Assembly: GCF_008831285.2 (NCBI RefSeq)
Contig: NC_045143.1
Span: 7,389,503-7,449,502, forward strand
Direction of reading: 5' to 3'
From: Nymphaea colorata
Taxonomy: Eukaryota; Streptophyta; Magnoliopsida; Nymphaeales; Nymphaeaceae
Length of the DNA stretch: 60,000 nucleotides
Below, piece after piece: positions 23,332 to 36,550 of this stretch (within the stretch, counting starts at the first letter, position 1; each line of letters begins with the position of its first letter). The notes below the pieces were generated by a model that was given only the letters and a program-made list of their open reading frames with translations, searched no databases and was not told the DNA's origin. A program made the translations under genes and the position numbers.

Positions 23332-25091
23332 TTATAACTATTAATTTTTTTATGAGACGTGGCATTGAGGAAGGGATGGCTAAGATATAACCCAATCTCT
23401 GTTCAAATATAGATTCAATCCAACAGTATGCAAGATTGGACTCAACGCCCTCTGTAAGAAGAAAAAAACGGGAATTTTGTGCAAATGAATCTATCGTTAA
23501 CAAAATATAATAAAATTCCGTGGTAAAACTTAGCCGCTAGAGGGGGGCATCGAGTCGTCGACCGTACCCGTTATTCGACTCGATGGGGCTCGATTGGCTA
23601 TGATCAGTTTTTAATATTATTTTTATTTTATTAATATTATATATTTTGTTATAAAAATATATTTTATTTTTATTTTAAATTATTTTAACCAAGCATGGTT
23701 CGGTCCGAGTACGAGTTTGGGTTTCAGACATGACCGGCGCGACTCTTATTGGGCGGGGCCTGGATGAAGTTTGCCGGTGAAGGATCGACTTTAACCCTTG
23801 AACGTGCCTCTTATGACAGATATATGCCGGTGAATCGCGTGCTCTGAGTTTTTGCTTCGTGCTTCGTCTTCCAGAGATCCCTTTCTTGTCAAAAATCACG
23901 AAACCAAAAGTGTTGCCACGATCTCAAGAAAACACCAATTTGAGTGAAACTAGCAACCGGAAGGCTAATGCGTTGTAAGGACCTGTATAAGAACGAAAGA
24001 GTTCTTCCGATGGCTGCCGTGGATGGTCACGTCAAGCCGATGGAGATCATATAACGTAGAAAATGTGCAACTGCTCCACGAGCTTTGTTTTTGAACAGGA
24101 TGAAACTGCAACTCTTCTGCAATCAACAGGGACGAATTTAATTCCTACATGAACTCTTGTACCTGACTGACTACTCAGAATAGTATGAGGTGTCCTTAAC
24201 TTGGCGCCCATCACAACTCCTAAATCTTGACTTTTATTCCTTTCTCGACGGTCGAGAAGCCCTCAAAGTATCAGGGTTTCAGTCAATAAAACTCTTGAGG
24301 CCCCTCTATCGACTGGGAAATTACCATGCTTTTACCGAACGGCAAGGAAAATCCCTACCTTTTGTTTCTTCTATGAGTTTCGAGCACAGACGTTGCACCA
24401 ACGTGACATTGACAAGTTAACCCAGCTAGAGGAAGAGTAGACCGTGAAGATATCTGATGCAAACTCGTATTCGAATTCTGTTTTAGTTCGTTGAAGTAAT
24501 CTAAGGTCATTCAGGAAAACGGCAAAGTAAGTAAGGTGATTGTGAGGAAATGGAGAGAAAGTGGGAAATAGAAGGAAATATTGGACAACAAGAAACAGAA
24601 GGGAAAATTAATGGGAGGTGTTAATCCCTTTCATCAACCTGGGCGGAACTCAATCGCCAAGAATTTGGTAGACGGTAAATTTCTGTTTTGATGAACATTA
24701 CCAATTGATAATAACCTAAAGCAACTCCTTAACTAATTTACAAAAATATGAGATTCAAATATACTAAAATTCCTAATTGAAAATGGATATTCATGTTGGA
24801 TCCTATAAAATTATAATTATGTGCATTCTTACTGCATCCCATCGAACAGAAATCTAAATGGCTGCAAGAAAAAATCTAAAAGAAATAGAATATGGGTCAA
24901 AAAGCATCCGGTGTACCTCCTGCATCAGCTTCGAAAGTCAAATAACAAAAGAGAATAAGAAAATAACCCCATTGTTGCTAGTAGAGAAATTAATAAACTT
25001 AGAAAGAGATGATTCCGTGTAATTGTGTCTTTTCTTATGAGTTTTCAAATAGTTGTTGGCAGAACGCCGATCAACCTTTCCCTCTTTGGTC
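23331..25091. other. Intergenic DNA upstream of GDSL copy B, no recognised gene
   Basis: Around 23537-23760 the composition (GGGGGGCATCGAGTCG start, AT-rich middle, GC-rich end) resembles a small hAT-like MITE, but I could not define ends. A 76-codon open frame at 24190-24420 is not recognised. Nothing else supports a gene. Confidence 0.45.
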
Positions 25092-25098
25092 TATAAAA
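25092..25098 (+). promoter_or_regulatory. TATA box of GDSL copy B
   Basis: TATAAAA lies 57 bp before the ATG at 25155. It also lies downstream of an earlier in-frame ATG at about 25053. Transcripts starting here would exclude that earlier ATG, which supports 25155 as the start. Confidence 0.65.
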
Positions 25099-25154
25099 TG
25101 ACATCCCGGCACACTACTTGTTCAGGTGCTAAGGGCGATCTTCTGCGTACAAGA

Positions 25155-28100
25155 ATGGCAAGATCATTAATCCATCACTGCTGCTGTTTCTTCTTCTTCA
25201 GCGGGCTCCTTCTCTTCTTTCATTTTTCTCCATCTCAGGCACAGGTCGTCCCAGCCCTGTTTGTGTTTGGGGACTCTAATGTCGACAACGGAAATAATGC
25301 CATTCTGCTTCCCAATGAAACAACCACTCGTTTTCTTCCCTATGGATTTGATTTCCCAACTGGTCCTACTGGTAGATTTACAAATGGAATGAATCCAGGC
25401 GATGTGCTTGCCAGGCTTTTGGATCTTCCTCGTTTCCTTCCTGCCGTTCTCGACCCCAAGACCAAAGGCGAAATGATCTTGTATGGAGTTAACTATGCCT
25501 CTGCCGGCGCCGGGATTCTTGATTATCCTAATGTACGTAGGCTTTAACCGACCAATTGCCGTTTGATTACAAAGGAGCGAAGTCAGCGTTGTCATATGTT
25601 TTTAGTGCAGGAGCTCTTGTTGCTCCCTCCTTATGCATACTTTAAGAAAATTAATATATATATATATATATATATGTATGTATATTAATTTACCTAACCA
25701 AGCATGTACCATTGTTGCAGTCTGAATTTATATCGATGAACAACCAGATCAAGCTGTTTGAGAATACAACCGTTCCAGAGTTGAGTGCACTCCTTAACAA
25801 GACCCAGCTGTCCTTGCACCTGAAAAGGAGCATTTTTGCGTTGAATGCTGGAGGAAACGACTGTATTGAACTGTGTCAGAGACCTATCGGAGAGGAAGAA
25901 TGCGAAGACGATCTCCAGCTCGTCATGGGAAATTACACTTTACAAATCAAGGTTTGCGGATTTCTTCTTTGTCCTTTCTGAATAGGGTAGCTAAAAATAG
26001 GATACTCTACGAGAGATGGTTGCGTGCACTAAGGTACAGAGTACACAGGTTCCAGGTTCCAGTGCATGACATGTGGACCTGGTCCACTTTCAAAATGACC
26101 TTAACCGTACTTAGCGGCTAGCAAGGGTCCTTGTTGAATCTAAAAAATTATAGTCCAGTTCTTGTACAACGTATATACACTTTTGCAAAAGGCTGGCATT
26201 CTTGGAAACCAATTTGTAATGTAAGTCCTCGTGCATTTTTTCTGCTCAGTTTCCCGTCGATATACTTTACCTGTATGGAACTTGCCCTTCAAAGGCAAAT
26301 GTTAAGAGTCTATACCAAATCAAGTTTTTCTGGTTGTGTACATGAACCTAAACCAAAAAGGAATGAATGTTCGTAATCCTTCTATAATATGATGTGAAAT
26401 TTAAATACTTATGTTTTTAAAACTAACTCTAGGTTTCAATTAGAACATTAAATTCGCATATATGCAGTTTACTTGCTTTGTGAAAGGTCGCTTTAAGAGA
26501 TGACCTTTCACTGGGGAATTCAGAACAATAAGCATATATGTAGTTCTTTGTCCAAGCAAAGTGTTAGATGTATTTACTTCAACAGTTCTTAATAGACTGA
26601 TAAGCACTAAGAGTTCAACTGCTACGAGGGAACTAACTTGTAAAATCACATAAGGCATTGAGTATTTTTGGAATTGAACATATGGGCCACAAAACAGGGA
26701 TCCTTTTTCACATAAAACACCTTTTGCTTCTGTTTTTTCTGATTGGCAAGTTTGGGTTTGGCAGATCTTCGGTAAATTTGTTCCTGTAGTTGCACTACGG
26801 AGAACTAAATTGTTAACCTCTTTCAACTTTAAGATCTTATTAATAAGGAGTTGAGCCTGAACTGGCGAACCGAAGTCAGTCAAGTGTAGACCACTTGACA
26901 GGCTTTCTTTCTTGCTAAGCCTTTGGTCCCTTTGCGAGGTATTAGGGCTTTGATGTGCCACGTTTTACCTTTTTAGACTAATAGCTGTAATCCTGTTTAG
27001 ACATCAAAGGACACTGAAACTTATCAACATAGAACGCTGTCTACACACTAATTAAGCACGAAGGTGTTGATAGTGATGGAGCAAAATTTTGTTGGAATTG
27101 AAATAATTTTCTTGCCCTTCAAACAGTTTCTGTTGATTTCTTAATCTTGCTGCGCAATTTTTGCCCCGCAGAAGCTGTATGGTTTAGGAGCCCGAAAGTT
27201 CGTGCTTTTTGGTGCGACACCACTTGGGTGCAACCCAGCTTACCTGCCTGGTAACAATTACACATGCAGGGAGGACTTGAATTTTGGGGCTCAATCATTC
27301 AACAAGTTGCTCAGATCTTTAGTGGACACGCTTAAGCAAGATATGCCAGCAGCCAACTTTGTGCATGTCAATGCCTACAAAATTCTCTATGATATCTATA
27401 GGAATCCTGCACCAGAGGGTAAGACACATCTTTTATTTTAAGTTGTATCCAGCTTCTTCGAAAATGATGATCAGTTTGTGCCCTCTTACTCCGTTCTATC
27501 TTGACACCATTGGACTAAAAGGTGAATAGGAACTTTTCACTTGCCTATGTCGATCGCCCAGCAAGTGGGACTGCCCATCTAATCTCCTAATGAGTATGTC
27601 ACAGATAAATCTCCCTCAAAAAAGGGACGTATCAGGAACTATGAATCGGAAGAATAGTTTGAGTTCACTTCACATTGCTTTTATGAGCCCACGAACATGC
27701 CACGGTTGACCTAATCAACACCACTAAGTTAAAATTGAAACCAGTTTTTAAAAGGAATGGTCTGAATGTGTATGCAAAGAACTGCATGCCAGTTTTCAGC
27801 TCTTGAAAACCATTCATCTCAATGACAAGGTGCAGGCCTTGGATGAGAGTTGAATCATATAAATGGGCCATCATGCAACCAAGTTTCTTAGAAGTAAGGC
27901 TAATTAATTGGTCGTGAATAAGGATCAACATGGGTATCATGAAGCGATTCAGGCCCTAAACCAGGGCTCAGTATTAGACACATCGTCCTTGTAGAGCATG
28001 TTGGGAGGCTCACCCTAGTTTTCCTTTTTTTTAGCAGGACAAATAATTGAGTCTGGTCACGTAGGCACTACCTCCTTCCAAATCCCTGACCATGGCGGGC

Positions 28101-28646
28101 GTAGCTACCAGCCACAGGGTTTTGTGCTCAGGAATGTGATCAAGTCCCCCCTCTTACATGTGACTTCTTGTTGCTGAAGAAAAAACTAAGTGAGTCGAGA
28201 TAAGTGGCTGACACATAGCAGTATAGTTGTCAACAAGACAACAAGCGACTACTATGGCCTCGGACACTGATCCGCACAGCGAACCTGCCCTTGTAGGTTC
28301 AAAATGAAGCTTTTTAACGAGCCTATAGTTTGTCAATATTGTCAGTAAATGGTGCTTGCATAAATTTTCTTTGCTAGGATTTCGGGTGGTGGACAAGGCT
28401 TGTTGCGTTACAAACAGTACAGGTTCCGCAGCAGGGCTTGCATGCGTATCAGAGAGCACACCATGCGAGAACAGGGATGAATACATGTACTACGATGGTG
28501 TACACTGCAGCACCGCGGCGTATTTGATCTTAGTGGGGAAGGCCTTTTACTCAGAGCATCCGGAAGAAGTGTATCCTTTTAATATTGCACACCTTGCTGC
28601 CGATTCTGTTCCTGAAAACAGGGCAATTTCTAACATTCCTTTATGA
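25155..28646 (+). CDS. GDSL esterase/lipase copy B (intact, 4 exons, 374 aa)
   Basis: A predicted secreted SGNH hydrolase that cleaves ester bonds of lipids or other acyl substrates; the natural substrate cannot be told from sequence. Exons: 25155-25532, 25721-25951, 27172-27418 and 28378-28646, all with GT-AG introns of phases 0, 0, 1. The joined length is 1125 bp, a normal size for plant GDSL proteins. Starting at the MARS methionine gives a signal peptide (hydrophobic CCCFFFFSGLLLFF) in line with copies C and D. Catalytic blocks are all present: FGDSNVDNGNN (Ser), NYASAGAGILD (Gly), NAGGNDC (Asn) and YYDGVH (Asp and His). The usual plant FWDAFHPTE is YYDGVHCST here, shared in style with C and D. 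Intron 1 is only 188 bp with a (TA)n tract. The gene converges on copy C. Confidence 0.92.
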
Positions 28647-28659
28647 TAGGGAATGCCTT

Positions 28660-31230
28660 CTTTATCTTATTGTTAGAATAACTGAAACCTGTTGTGTTGC
28701 ACTGTGAAGTTGGTTAGTTCATTCCTTGGTTTTATCTAATTAAATATGTCGTATAGAATGGTTTCTACATCATATGCTTTCGTAGTTGCTAAGGGATCGT
28801 TTATAGTGAGGAATGGCTTCTTCATAACATTATTGTAAGAATAAGTGAGGCATGTTTGTCTTGCACAGGGAAGAAACTTGAAACTTTCCTTAGCTCTATC
28901 TAATTACTGTTTGTAAAAGAGAACTGTTTCTACAATGTATTTTCATAGTTTTTGATAGTTACAGATATAAACCTTCGGCATGAAGCAACAGGCAATGGTA
29001 ATGAAAGTTACATCCAAGTAGTAATTAAGAAGACAAGCGGACGTGGTTGATATGTTTGTGGTAGATGCGAAGATATATATGCAAGGTTGAGAACTAACTT
29101 CTTGATTTGCATACAGCTAATTGCCAATGTTTGTGCTGCATGATAAACATTTAGGGGTACAGATTAGTTCACCCTTCAAGTTAACTTCTGCCGATCTCAC
29201 TTACGAGTTATGAAGCTATAGGTCTGCAAACTGATCTCCAGATTTCATTCTCATGCGCCTTGTATCTTACCTGAAAGAAGAGCATAGTTGAAAAATCTCA
29301 TCACTAATTCAACACTTTCCTTCTTAAAGTATAAATTATTGCTGTGCGGTGCAGCATCATAATGTCCCGCAACAGATGTAAATGACAATAAACAGGACTA
29401 TTAAACATTGGCTCCTTCACTTTCTGGATCAGAGAAATTAGCATCACTTCGCCAATTCAGCCTGTGCTTACCTCTTTTCCGCGGAACAACATTAAAGATT
29501 TATTTTTCAAATTCTTAAGTGAAGACTTTTGAATCAAGTAAGCTCTGGTTAGGCAAGAAATAATTTGAAAATGCCAATTGAAGCCAGCTCTGTACAACTC
29601 GGTACAAAAATGTAAGTTAACAAGAATGAAAAATGAATATATCTATATGAGGTATTGAACATACTAATAAATCTTTCACCTTAACTAATATGCTAATAAA
29701 TCTTGTTGTTTAACTAATTTGTATGTATAATGCTTGCCGTATCTCGCCATCAATCACTAGACAAGACGATTTAGGGCATCTATCTATAGCTGAAACTAGA
29801 TGTTTGCAGCTTAGATGGACACTCTTTTGATGCTGGATATGTGTTCAATGCACAACTCTAGCAGGGCTACAATTGGTATCCATTCTTTTTGGGTGCCACT
29901 TACCCTTTCAGTTCTATATAATAAGAAAGCGACGACTCTTAGACCTTTATTTGGTTGGTCTCGTTGATATTTTGTCAAATGCATGCGCTTGAAAGAATGA
30001 ATGATTCCATTTGTAGTTGAATTGTATCGTTGATTGATCATGGACATTGATTATTGAAATTGGAATTGGGAGGTCAGATTTGGAATTCCATATTGCTTGA
30101 GCGTGTTTCCCTCTATGTCACCTGTATGTCCCTGTTTTATTGTGATTTGTAAAGTGATGGAGAAGAAAGCTCTTCGTGAGAACTCAATCTGTAACAAACA
30201 AATCATCTTATTCAAGTCTGTAAATATATTCTTCTGGTGTGATTAATGAAATCACGAGGGAATTGCCTTCACTTGCCACTTTGTTTCTCTGTTTTCCCAT
30301 TTCTGTTTGGCTGCTCTGTTTTCTTTCATTGATAAGTGAATCTACTCTGAGTTGCATGAGGTGGGAGCTTTTCACATGTTTTCCTTCATTTTCTCAATAG
30401 CGTCAAAGGAAAAACTTTGGCCTTGAACCCTATGACTGCAACAGTAAAACTGGTTCATTCAATGCATGACCACTGTCTAAAACTTGGACAAGTTATTTGC
30501 ATCGCCTTATTTTTTGATCTCCTGTCTCTTGGTGAACAAATTGGACTCTTCTCTCATGGTAATCGTGTTACAATATATGTTGTAATGAGTTCAGTGTTTT
30601 ATGAATGCGAAAGTCATGTCCAAATAGCTTGTCATTACGTCAGGTACAAGGTGCTAGGGAAGGAAATGATATTGACCCCATTCATCGTGTTCAAACTAGT
30701 TAGCTGATGTTTTACGAAGGTTGTGTTCTCAAAAAACTGGGATTTCAATATTTCATGATGTGTGAGCCCCAAGTGAGGGAGACATGATAAACTTGATATC
30801 GACCGTTACTATTCTTCGAGCCAGGTCACAGAGACCCTCATGACTCAGTTTCTTTTCTCTTTGATCTCTTGCTGTACACAGAAACAACAATTACATCGCC
30901 GCATGTTTTTGTGGACCTTGTAAAGTTTTTTCCTTTGTTTTTCTTTTTATGGTTTCTCGTGGATGTAGGCAGCTTCCAGGCAAGTACCACACAAATTTCT
31001 TGCTTTCATTTTTTTCCTCTTTTTTTGTCTTGGTTTTTTTCTCGACGAGAAGCTAAAGCTTTTTGTCATCTGTTGCTTAGACCAGACATTGCAATATGTA
31101 ATATTGATCATTAAAACATGTGGATCTTAAATCTGTTCAAAGTTAAAATTGTAAATATTCCTTTTGATACGTGTGTGGCGCCTCCGGCATGAGGTCCTTG
31201 GATGTAATCCAAAACTCTCCAATGAAAATC
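28660..31230. repeat. P block (P1-P2-P3), uninterrupted copy, downstream of GDSL B
   Basis: Non-coding block repeated in pieces elsewhere. P1 (28660-28985) matches 37938-38072 and 55446-55740. P2 (28986-29351) matches 40496-40841 and 55741-56094. P3 (29352-31230) matches 45561-47440 and 51989-53900. At 29346-29351 the sequence GCGGTG runs on directly, so this copy is the empty site for the Copia element found at 40842. A 96-codon open frame at 30417-30707 is partly kept in the other copies but looks neutral. Confidence 0.82.
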
Positions 31231-31730
31231 CTGGGGACCAAGGATGATGCATCCTCACCCTTTTCCTCCAAACTCCTTTCCATTGTGGAAAAGATTCAAA
31301 TTTTTGAAAGGGGGCTGGACCAAAATCAGATGTTAGATCTTCTGTACAACCTCCTATCTAGCACTACATATAGCGACATAAATTGTTAAACCCAGTATCC
31401 CATTTAAAACCAAATCTAGTTAGATAAATTTAGTGAGAAAATTTCAAGTTTCTCCTTTTTATGACTTATAGACCTGGAAACGACACCTAATTCAGAGATT
31501 TCAGAGATTGTTGCATTTTTGCTAATGGGCATCATAGGCAAGTTACAAGTATAAGAACTCAAATTGGGCATTTGCTTTTTCACCTGAGTGGACTAGGCGA
31601 TCTGATTAACGTAAGAAGCACGTCCACTAGATTTATATCCAAAGTGCCTTACGCTTTTGATGAGCTATTCCAACTTGCATATTTGTCCGCTCCATTTAGA
31701 GCACATGAAGTTGACGTTATGGAGAGCTCA
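31231..31730. other. Stretch present only in this block, about 385 bp extra
   Basis: Between the phrases CTCCAATGAA (about 31225) and CACTAGATTTAT (about 31623) this copy has about 385 bp absent at 47440 and 53900, where the two phrases are joined within a few bases. It may be an insertion here or a deletion in the ancestor of the other two. The 72-codon frame covering it (31171-31389) is not recognised. Confidence 0.6.
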
Positions 31731-32203
31731 AAACCAAATTGAGTTGTGAGCTCATATGTTTGTAATAAACAAATATGCAGCAAAGGGGAGGTGCGGGTAT
31801 TTTAAAAAAATTTCATAAAAAGAAGTGGACATATTTGACATTTTCACTTTTTTACTATCTGTTTTAATCTTTTAAAAAAGTTTCTTTTTATTATTTTAAT
31901 ACAGGTATTTTGACCATTCCTACTCACGTGCACCTATTTTTTCGTGTCAGCTTCTGGTCGAAACGTAAACTCTTCCTTCTTACCCTTTACCTCAAGAAAA
32001 CTAAAGCCTATAGTGGTTGTGGTGACAAAAGCTTATGCAGAAAAAAAGTGAAGCCATCGATGTCCGCAAATATAAATATATTTATCAGATCTAATCTAAA
32101 TGCAAGTACAATCATACAACTCTTTTATTACATGATGAGTCAACTCTCTCATTTCCTTTTCCTTCTTCACCTAGCTCAAGCTGCCTCTGGAAAAGTTTGG
32201 ATC

Positions 32204-34858
32204 TCAAGGAAGTCCAGCAAGGTATGCAACATTGAAAGGATATACTTCCGTTCGCAGCTTCGAGGTGTACGCCTTCTTCACTAAATGCCTGTATAGAGCC
32301 TGTGTGAGGTGCGCCCCATCATAATACATGTATGTGCGCCTATGCTTGCAAGGCATGCTGCCCTGCACGCATGCTCCACCTCGCATTCCAGTGGAGATGG
32401 TGCAACAACTCTGGTTCACCACCTTGAATCCTGATCACATGCACACCATTATCACCCCATAGAACCAACAATTCAGTACCCACATGCTAGTATCGAATAT
32501 TTCATTAACGATGGGAACCCAGAAATTTCTTATTGATCAATAACACAGTAGGGTAAAAGTTTTCTGATTGTTAATGGGTTTTATCAAGAACCATCCAAGT
32601 CCAGCTTTCCCTGTGATTTTAGAAAATCTAGCATAGCAAAGTAAGGATTCGTCATCTTGTTCGGAAAACTTGGTGAATTTCCATCAAGATCGTAACTTTC
32701 ATCCAACATAAATATAAGGTAATAATGATTCCTACTGTTGAATGGGGTTCCCTCACATCTATGGTGACAGCACCACTCACCTCACTAGTGACGAGCACAA
32801 AAGCGACCAACAAGCCCAGCAGCCGCACCAAGTGGATCTCTTGCTAATTAACGTTTCTAACTGATGTTACCAGATGAACATCAAGCAATGACATAAGTTC
32901 TGGTGAAGTTCTAGACAGATTTACTGGCTTTTTCTGTGGAAATCTGACAAGTGACAATCAGAATCACCAACAGTTTTCTAAAGCACAAATATCCCCTGAC
33001 CCACATGATTCATTCCTTAGCGTGTGTCAATTGTCAATGCTTTTGAGACATGGTGCTAGTGGTGGAGATGACGATGATGATAATGATGAAATTCACCGTA
33101 AAATGTGGCATACCATAAGGTTGTGGATTGTCAAATACGTTTCTGACAATTCCATAGGTATTGACGAAGACGAAATTAGAACCTTGTAGACTTTTCTTCA
33201 TCCCGTCTATGGAAGATCTCAGGAGAGAGTTAAACGTTATTGCAGCGTGGTTCATATCCTCCCTGCATTTTTCTGTGGGCAGTAACGTCGCCTTATTTTG
33301 AGGGTTGCAACCATTTGCTTGAACTCCGAAAAGTACGAACTTTCGAGCTCCCAAATTGTACACGATCTGCAAAAACATGCGGAATTAAACACCAGAACTA
33401 AGAAATTTAAAGCACCGGCGTTCCAGAAAAGTTGGCGTCGGCAATTTCCTGAAAAATTGGGATCGCTACTGCTGTCAAGAGATCAGAAAAAGAGAGTGAA
33501 AGTTGTGAACCTTGAGTTGGTGAGTGAAATTCGCCAAGAGGCTCTCAAGGAATTCGTCGGATGCGCACTTTTCCTTCCGAACAGATCCGCTACACTCTTG
33601 TGCACAGTCGTTGCCTCCAGAGTTGAAGACGAATATGCTCTTTGCCAGATAGCTAGACAGCTTCTGTCTGTTGTTAAACTGAGTCCTCAAGTCAGGGATC
33701 GTGATGGTTTGGAAGTGCTTGATTTGCTTGCTCAGTGAGATAAACAAGGACTGCAACAAGTTTGCACATCAACAAAAAGTTAGTACTTTAGATCCCCGAT
33801 TGCTTTTTTTTTCCGATTATCTCCACCTTAATCGACCCCAAAGCAAAATGTGATCAAGTAATTCAACGCCAGTATGGTTTACTCTACACTAGAAAAACTT
33901 TGCATTCTAAGAAACTGACTTTCAATAAGGAAAACAAAAGTTAGAAGGCCGTGTGCTTCAAAGTTCATCGTTAGCCGACAATAACTCATGTGTAAGGAGT
34001 CGACACTTGATTGGGGGACTACCCAGTTGAAAATCGTCGACAGTTTCCACATAAAAAGTCAAGGAAGAAGAAGAAAATGTAATTCCACTTAACCAAGTAA
34101 CCGTGCCATTACCAGAGCCTGAAATATCGGTTGAATTTTTATCCTGAGGCGGATTCCCCAATTCTTTTATTTGGTGATAAAATAATTAGTTTTTCACGTT
34201 GTTTACTAAAAAATGTATATATTAGAAAATTAATCAGACAAGCCGATTACAAATGCCGCTAACTGTCATTTTGTAAAACAATTAGTGATCCCATCATATG
34301 TAGAAAATAACTTCCCAAACTCCAGTGAAAAAAAGACAAAGAGGGGGAAAAGAATTGGCATGTGGGAGTCTCATCGACGATTGACCTGGGCCATGATTTA
34401 TGGTGACCACAACGAAGTCGGTTAATTAGTGCTTAAAGAGAGAACGGGACAACCCCTGCCCGAAAAAGTTTACTTACACCGGGATAATCAAGAATGCCTG
34501 AGCCACCGGAAGCGTAGTTGACTCCATAGAGGATCATCCCGCCGGTGGTCTTGGGGTCCTTGGCAGCAGGAAGGAAACGAGGAATCCTCAAGAGCTGGCT
34601 CAAGATGTCAGCTGGGTTCCTCCCATTGGTGAACCTTCCGGTAGGACCAGTGGGGAAGTCTATTCCATACGGCAGGGTATCGGTGGTGCAGTTGGGATCC
34701 ACAAAGACGTTGTTTCCACCGTCAACAATGGAGTCTCCAAACACAAACATGGCCGGCACGTTCCGCTTTCTTCGGGTAACTGCTCCAGAGTACGAAGGAT
34801 GGAGGAGGGCAAGGAGGCAGAGGAAGAAGAAGAAGAAACAGAGGATTGATCTCGCCAT
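32204..34858 (-). CDS. GDSL esterase/lipase copy C (intact, 4 exons, 366 aa)
   Basis: Minus-strand gene for a predicted secreted SGNH hydrolase. Exons in coding order: 34858-34478, 33750-33511, 33366-33114 and 32430-32204. The joined length is 1101 bp and phases are 0, 0, 1 as in copy B. Splice sites fit: donors GTAAGT, GTTCAC and GTATGC; acceptors TTGCAG, TTGCAG and ATCAG. The signal peptide is MARSILCFFFFFLCLLALL. Catalytic blocks: FGDSIVDGGNN, NYASGGSGILD, NSGGNDC and YYDGAH. An upstream in-frame methionine at 34924 lies only a few bases from the TATA box, so 34858 is the likelier start. Introns are 727, 144 and 683 bp. Copy D is its close paralog: in exon 3 about 12 of 84 residues differ. 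Confidence 0.92.
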
Positions 34859-34929
34859 CTCAGCTGACAGAAGCCTCTGCTTCCTCGAAGCGAATATGAT
34901 ATGCATGTGGGTGAGGAAGGCCACTTACC

Positions 34930-34935
34930 TTTATA
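34930..34935 (-). promoter_or_regulatory. TATA box of GDSL copy C
   Basis: TATAAA on the minus strand, 72 bp before the ATG, at the same place as in copy D. Confidence 0.65.
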
Positions 34936-34939
34936 CAGA

Positions 34940-36550
34940 TGGGAGACTGTACGATCTCTTCACTGCAGCAGATACCTTTTTGGCAAAGGAAGAGATCCAT
35001 CCAGTAAATCTCCTTTCACCTTGAGGAACTCAATGTTGCGAGCCAGCTGTCTTACCAAGTCCGGCGATTCATCGCAGTTGGCATCTCGAAAATCTTCCGA
35101 CCGTGTGAGTTTCGACGTGAGGTCTTCTTCGCCTCTTTCTACTTGACGGTCTTCGAGTCAGATCTACTGGTCAATTGGGGTGTGCTAAACAAGGCTACTT
35201 TGCTTCTACTTATTCTCTAAATTGTATTTCACTGACGAGCATATGATCATGATACGAGTTAAGCAGCCGGCCGAACAAAACAAAGCTTGTGGTCACTTTG
35301 GCCCATTTGAGCCCAGACAAGAAGAGAAAAGACAGAACAAACCGATGTAGTCATGCCGCCAAATGTATTGTATATTAGTAAAACATCAAACGATACTTTT
35401 TATAATATATATATATATAGAGAGTTGATCAATGGGTTATAGGTACATGTTTAAGCAAGAGCGCTTTCAGAATTTAGGATAGAACCTTAATAATTCTGAT
35501 TTGATTGGACATTTCGTTTTACAAACTAAATCAGATATATTCTTTATGTCACATCGATACCATGCATTTAAGGTCTATGGCTTTCACGTGCAACGGAACA
35601 GACTGAAATGTGAACGCTCGGTGCATTGGCTGCAGCCTCCACATACCGACCGCGGAGGTCAAAGTGGCCCCAAGATCTTTCTTCTCCACCGAACTGCAAC
35701 AGAGGGAATCCACCGAACTGCAACAGAGACATCGACGCGGTTTTCTAGCTGCGGCCGGTACTGGGGGCAGGGGTCTGTATTTTTCAAAATTTCAAATATA
35801 TATTATTTTTTATTTTATTAAAAAATTGTGCAATTACATGGCACTGGATTCATCCCCCTACTGAGGAAGACGATACTGAAAAGGTGTGCATTGATTCTCT
35901 ATCTGTCATCGTACCCAACAAACGAATGCGTGGTCAGCTAGACCTCAAATTTTAAATTTTATCGAGTCATCGAGGTCTTGCCAGGGTTGCGTTGGGCGGA
36001 TGCAAAGGTTTTGACTTCCCTCTTTTACCTATCTTTGGCTGTAATCGAATTCGATTTTTACTTCTTTGAATCCTGCCCCTTTATGTCTCTTATGTCTCTA
36101 GACCCGTGTGGATCAATAGTTTCTTCGATTGCTAGACTCATAATTAAGCTCAAATTAAAAATCCGGCCAAGCCCAAATGGTTGCTTACTTCTTTAGTAAA
36201 AAATTCATATGTTTTTGATATTTTTTTATGGCCCATTTTGCAAATGGAACATTGATATTGTTTTATGAATCAGTACAAAAAAATTGAGGCAGATCTAAAA
36301 AATATTTTTTAAGGTATTCTATGAACCTATTTTAATCTTTGGATCTTATTTATGAAACAGTTAGATGCTCTTTTATTTGTCAAATGATAATACTCATGAA
36401 CCTATCCTCAAAAACGAGACAAACATATAAAACACTATTTCATGAATTTGTTTTATTTTTTTAAGGTCAGATTCATGAAACAATAACAATATATTATTGT
36501 TGTCAAATAACTCTTAAAAGCCCTTAAAATCTACCTCAATTTAAGTGAGA
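34940..36550. repeat. U segment: upstream flank of GDSL copy C
   Basis: Non-coding flank matching 982-1206 plus 6445-7340 upstream of copy A. Around 35351-35362 it reads CATGCCGCC then AAATGTATTG, the uninterrupted version of the site occupied by the Tork-like element. A (TA)n stretch lies at about 35405-35420. Confidence 0.8.

Noticed and set aside
26440-26961. 173-codon minus-strand frame
   Set aside because: It lies inside intron 2 of GDSL copy B, antisense to it, with no recognised domain.
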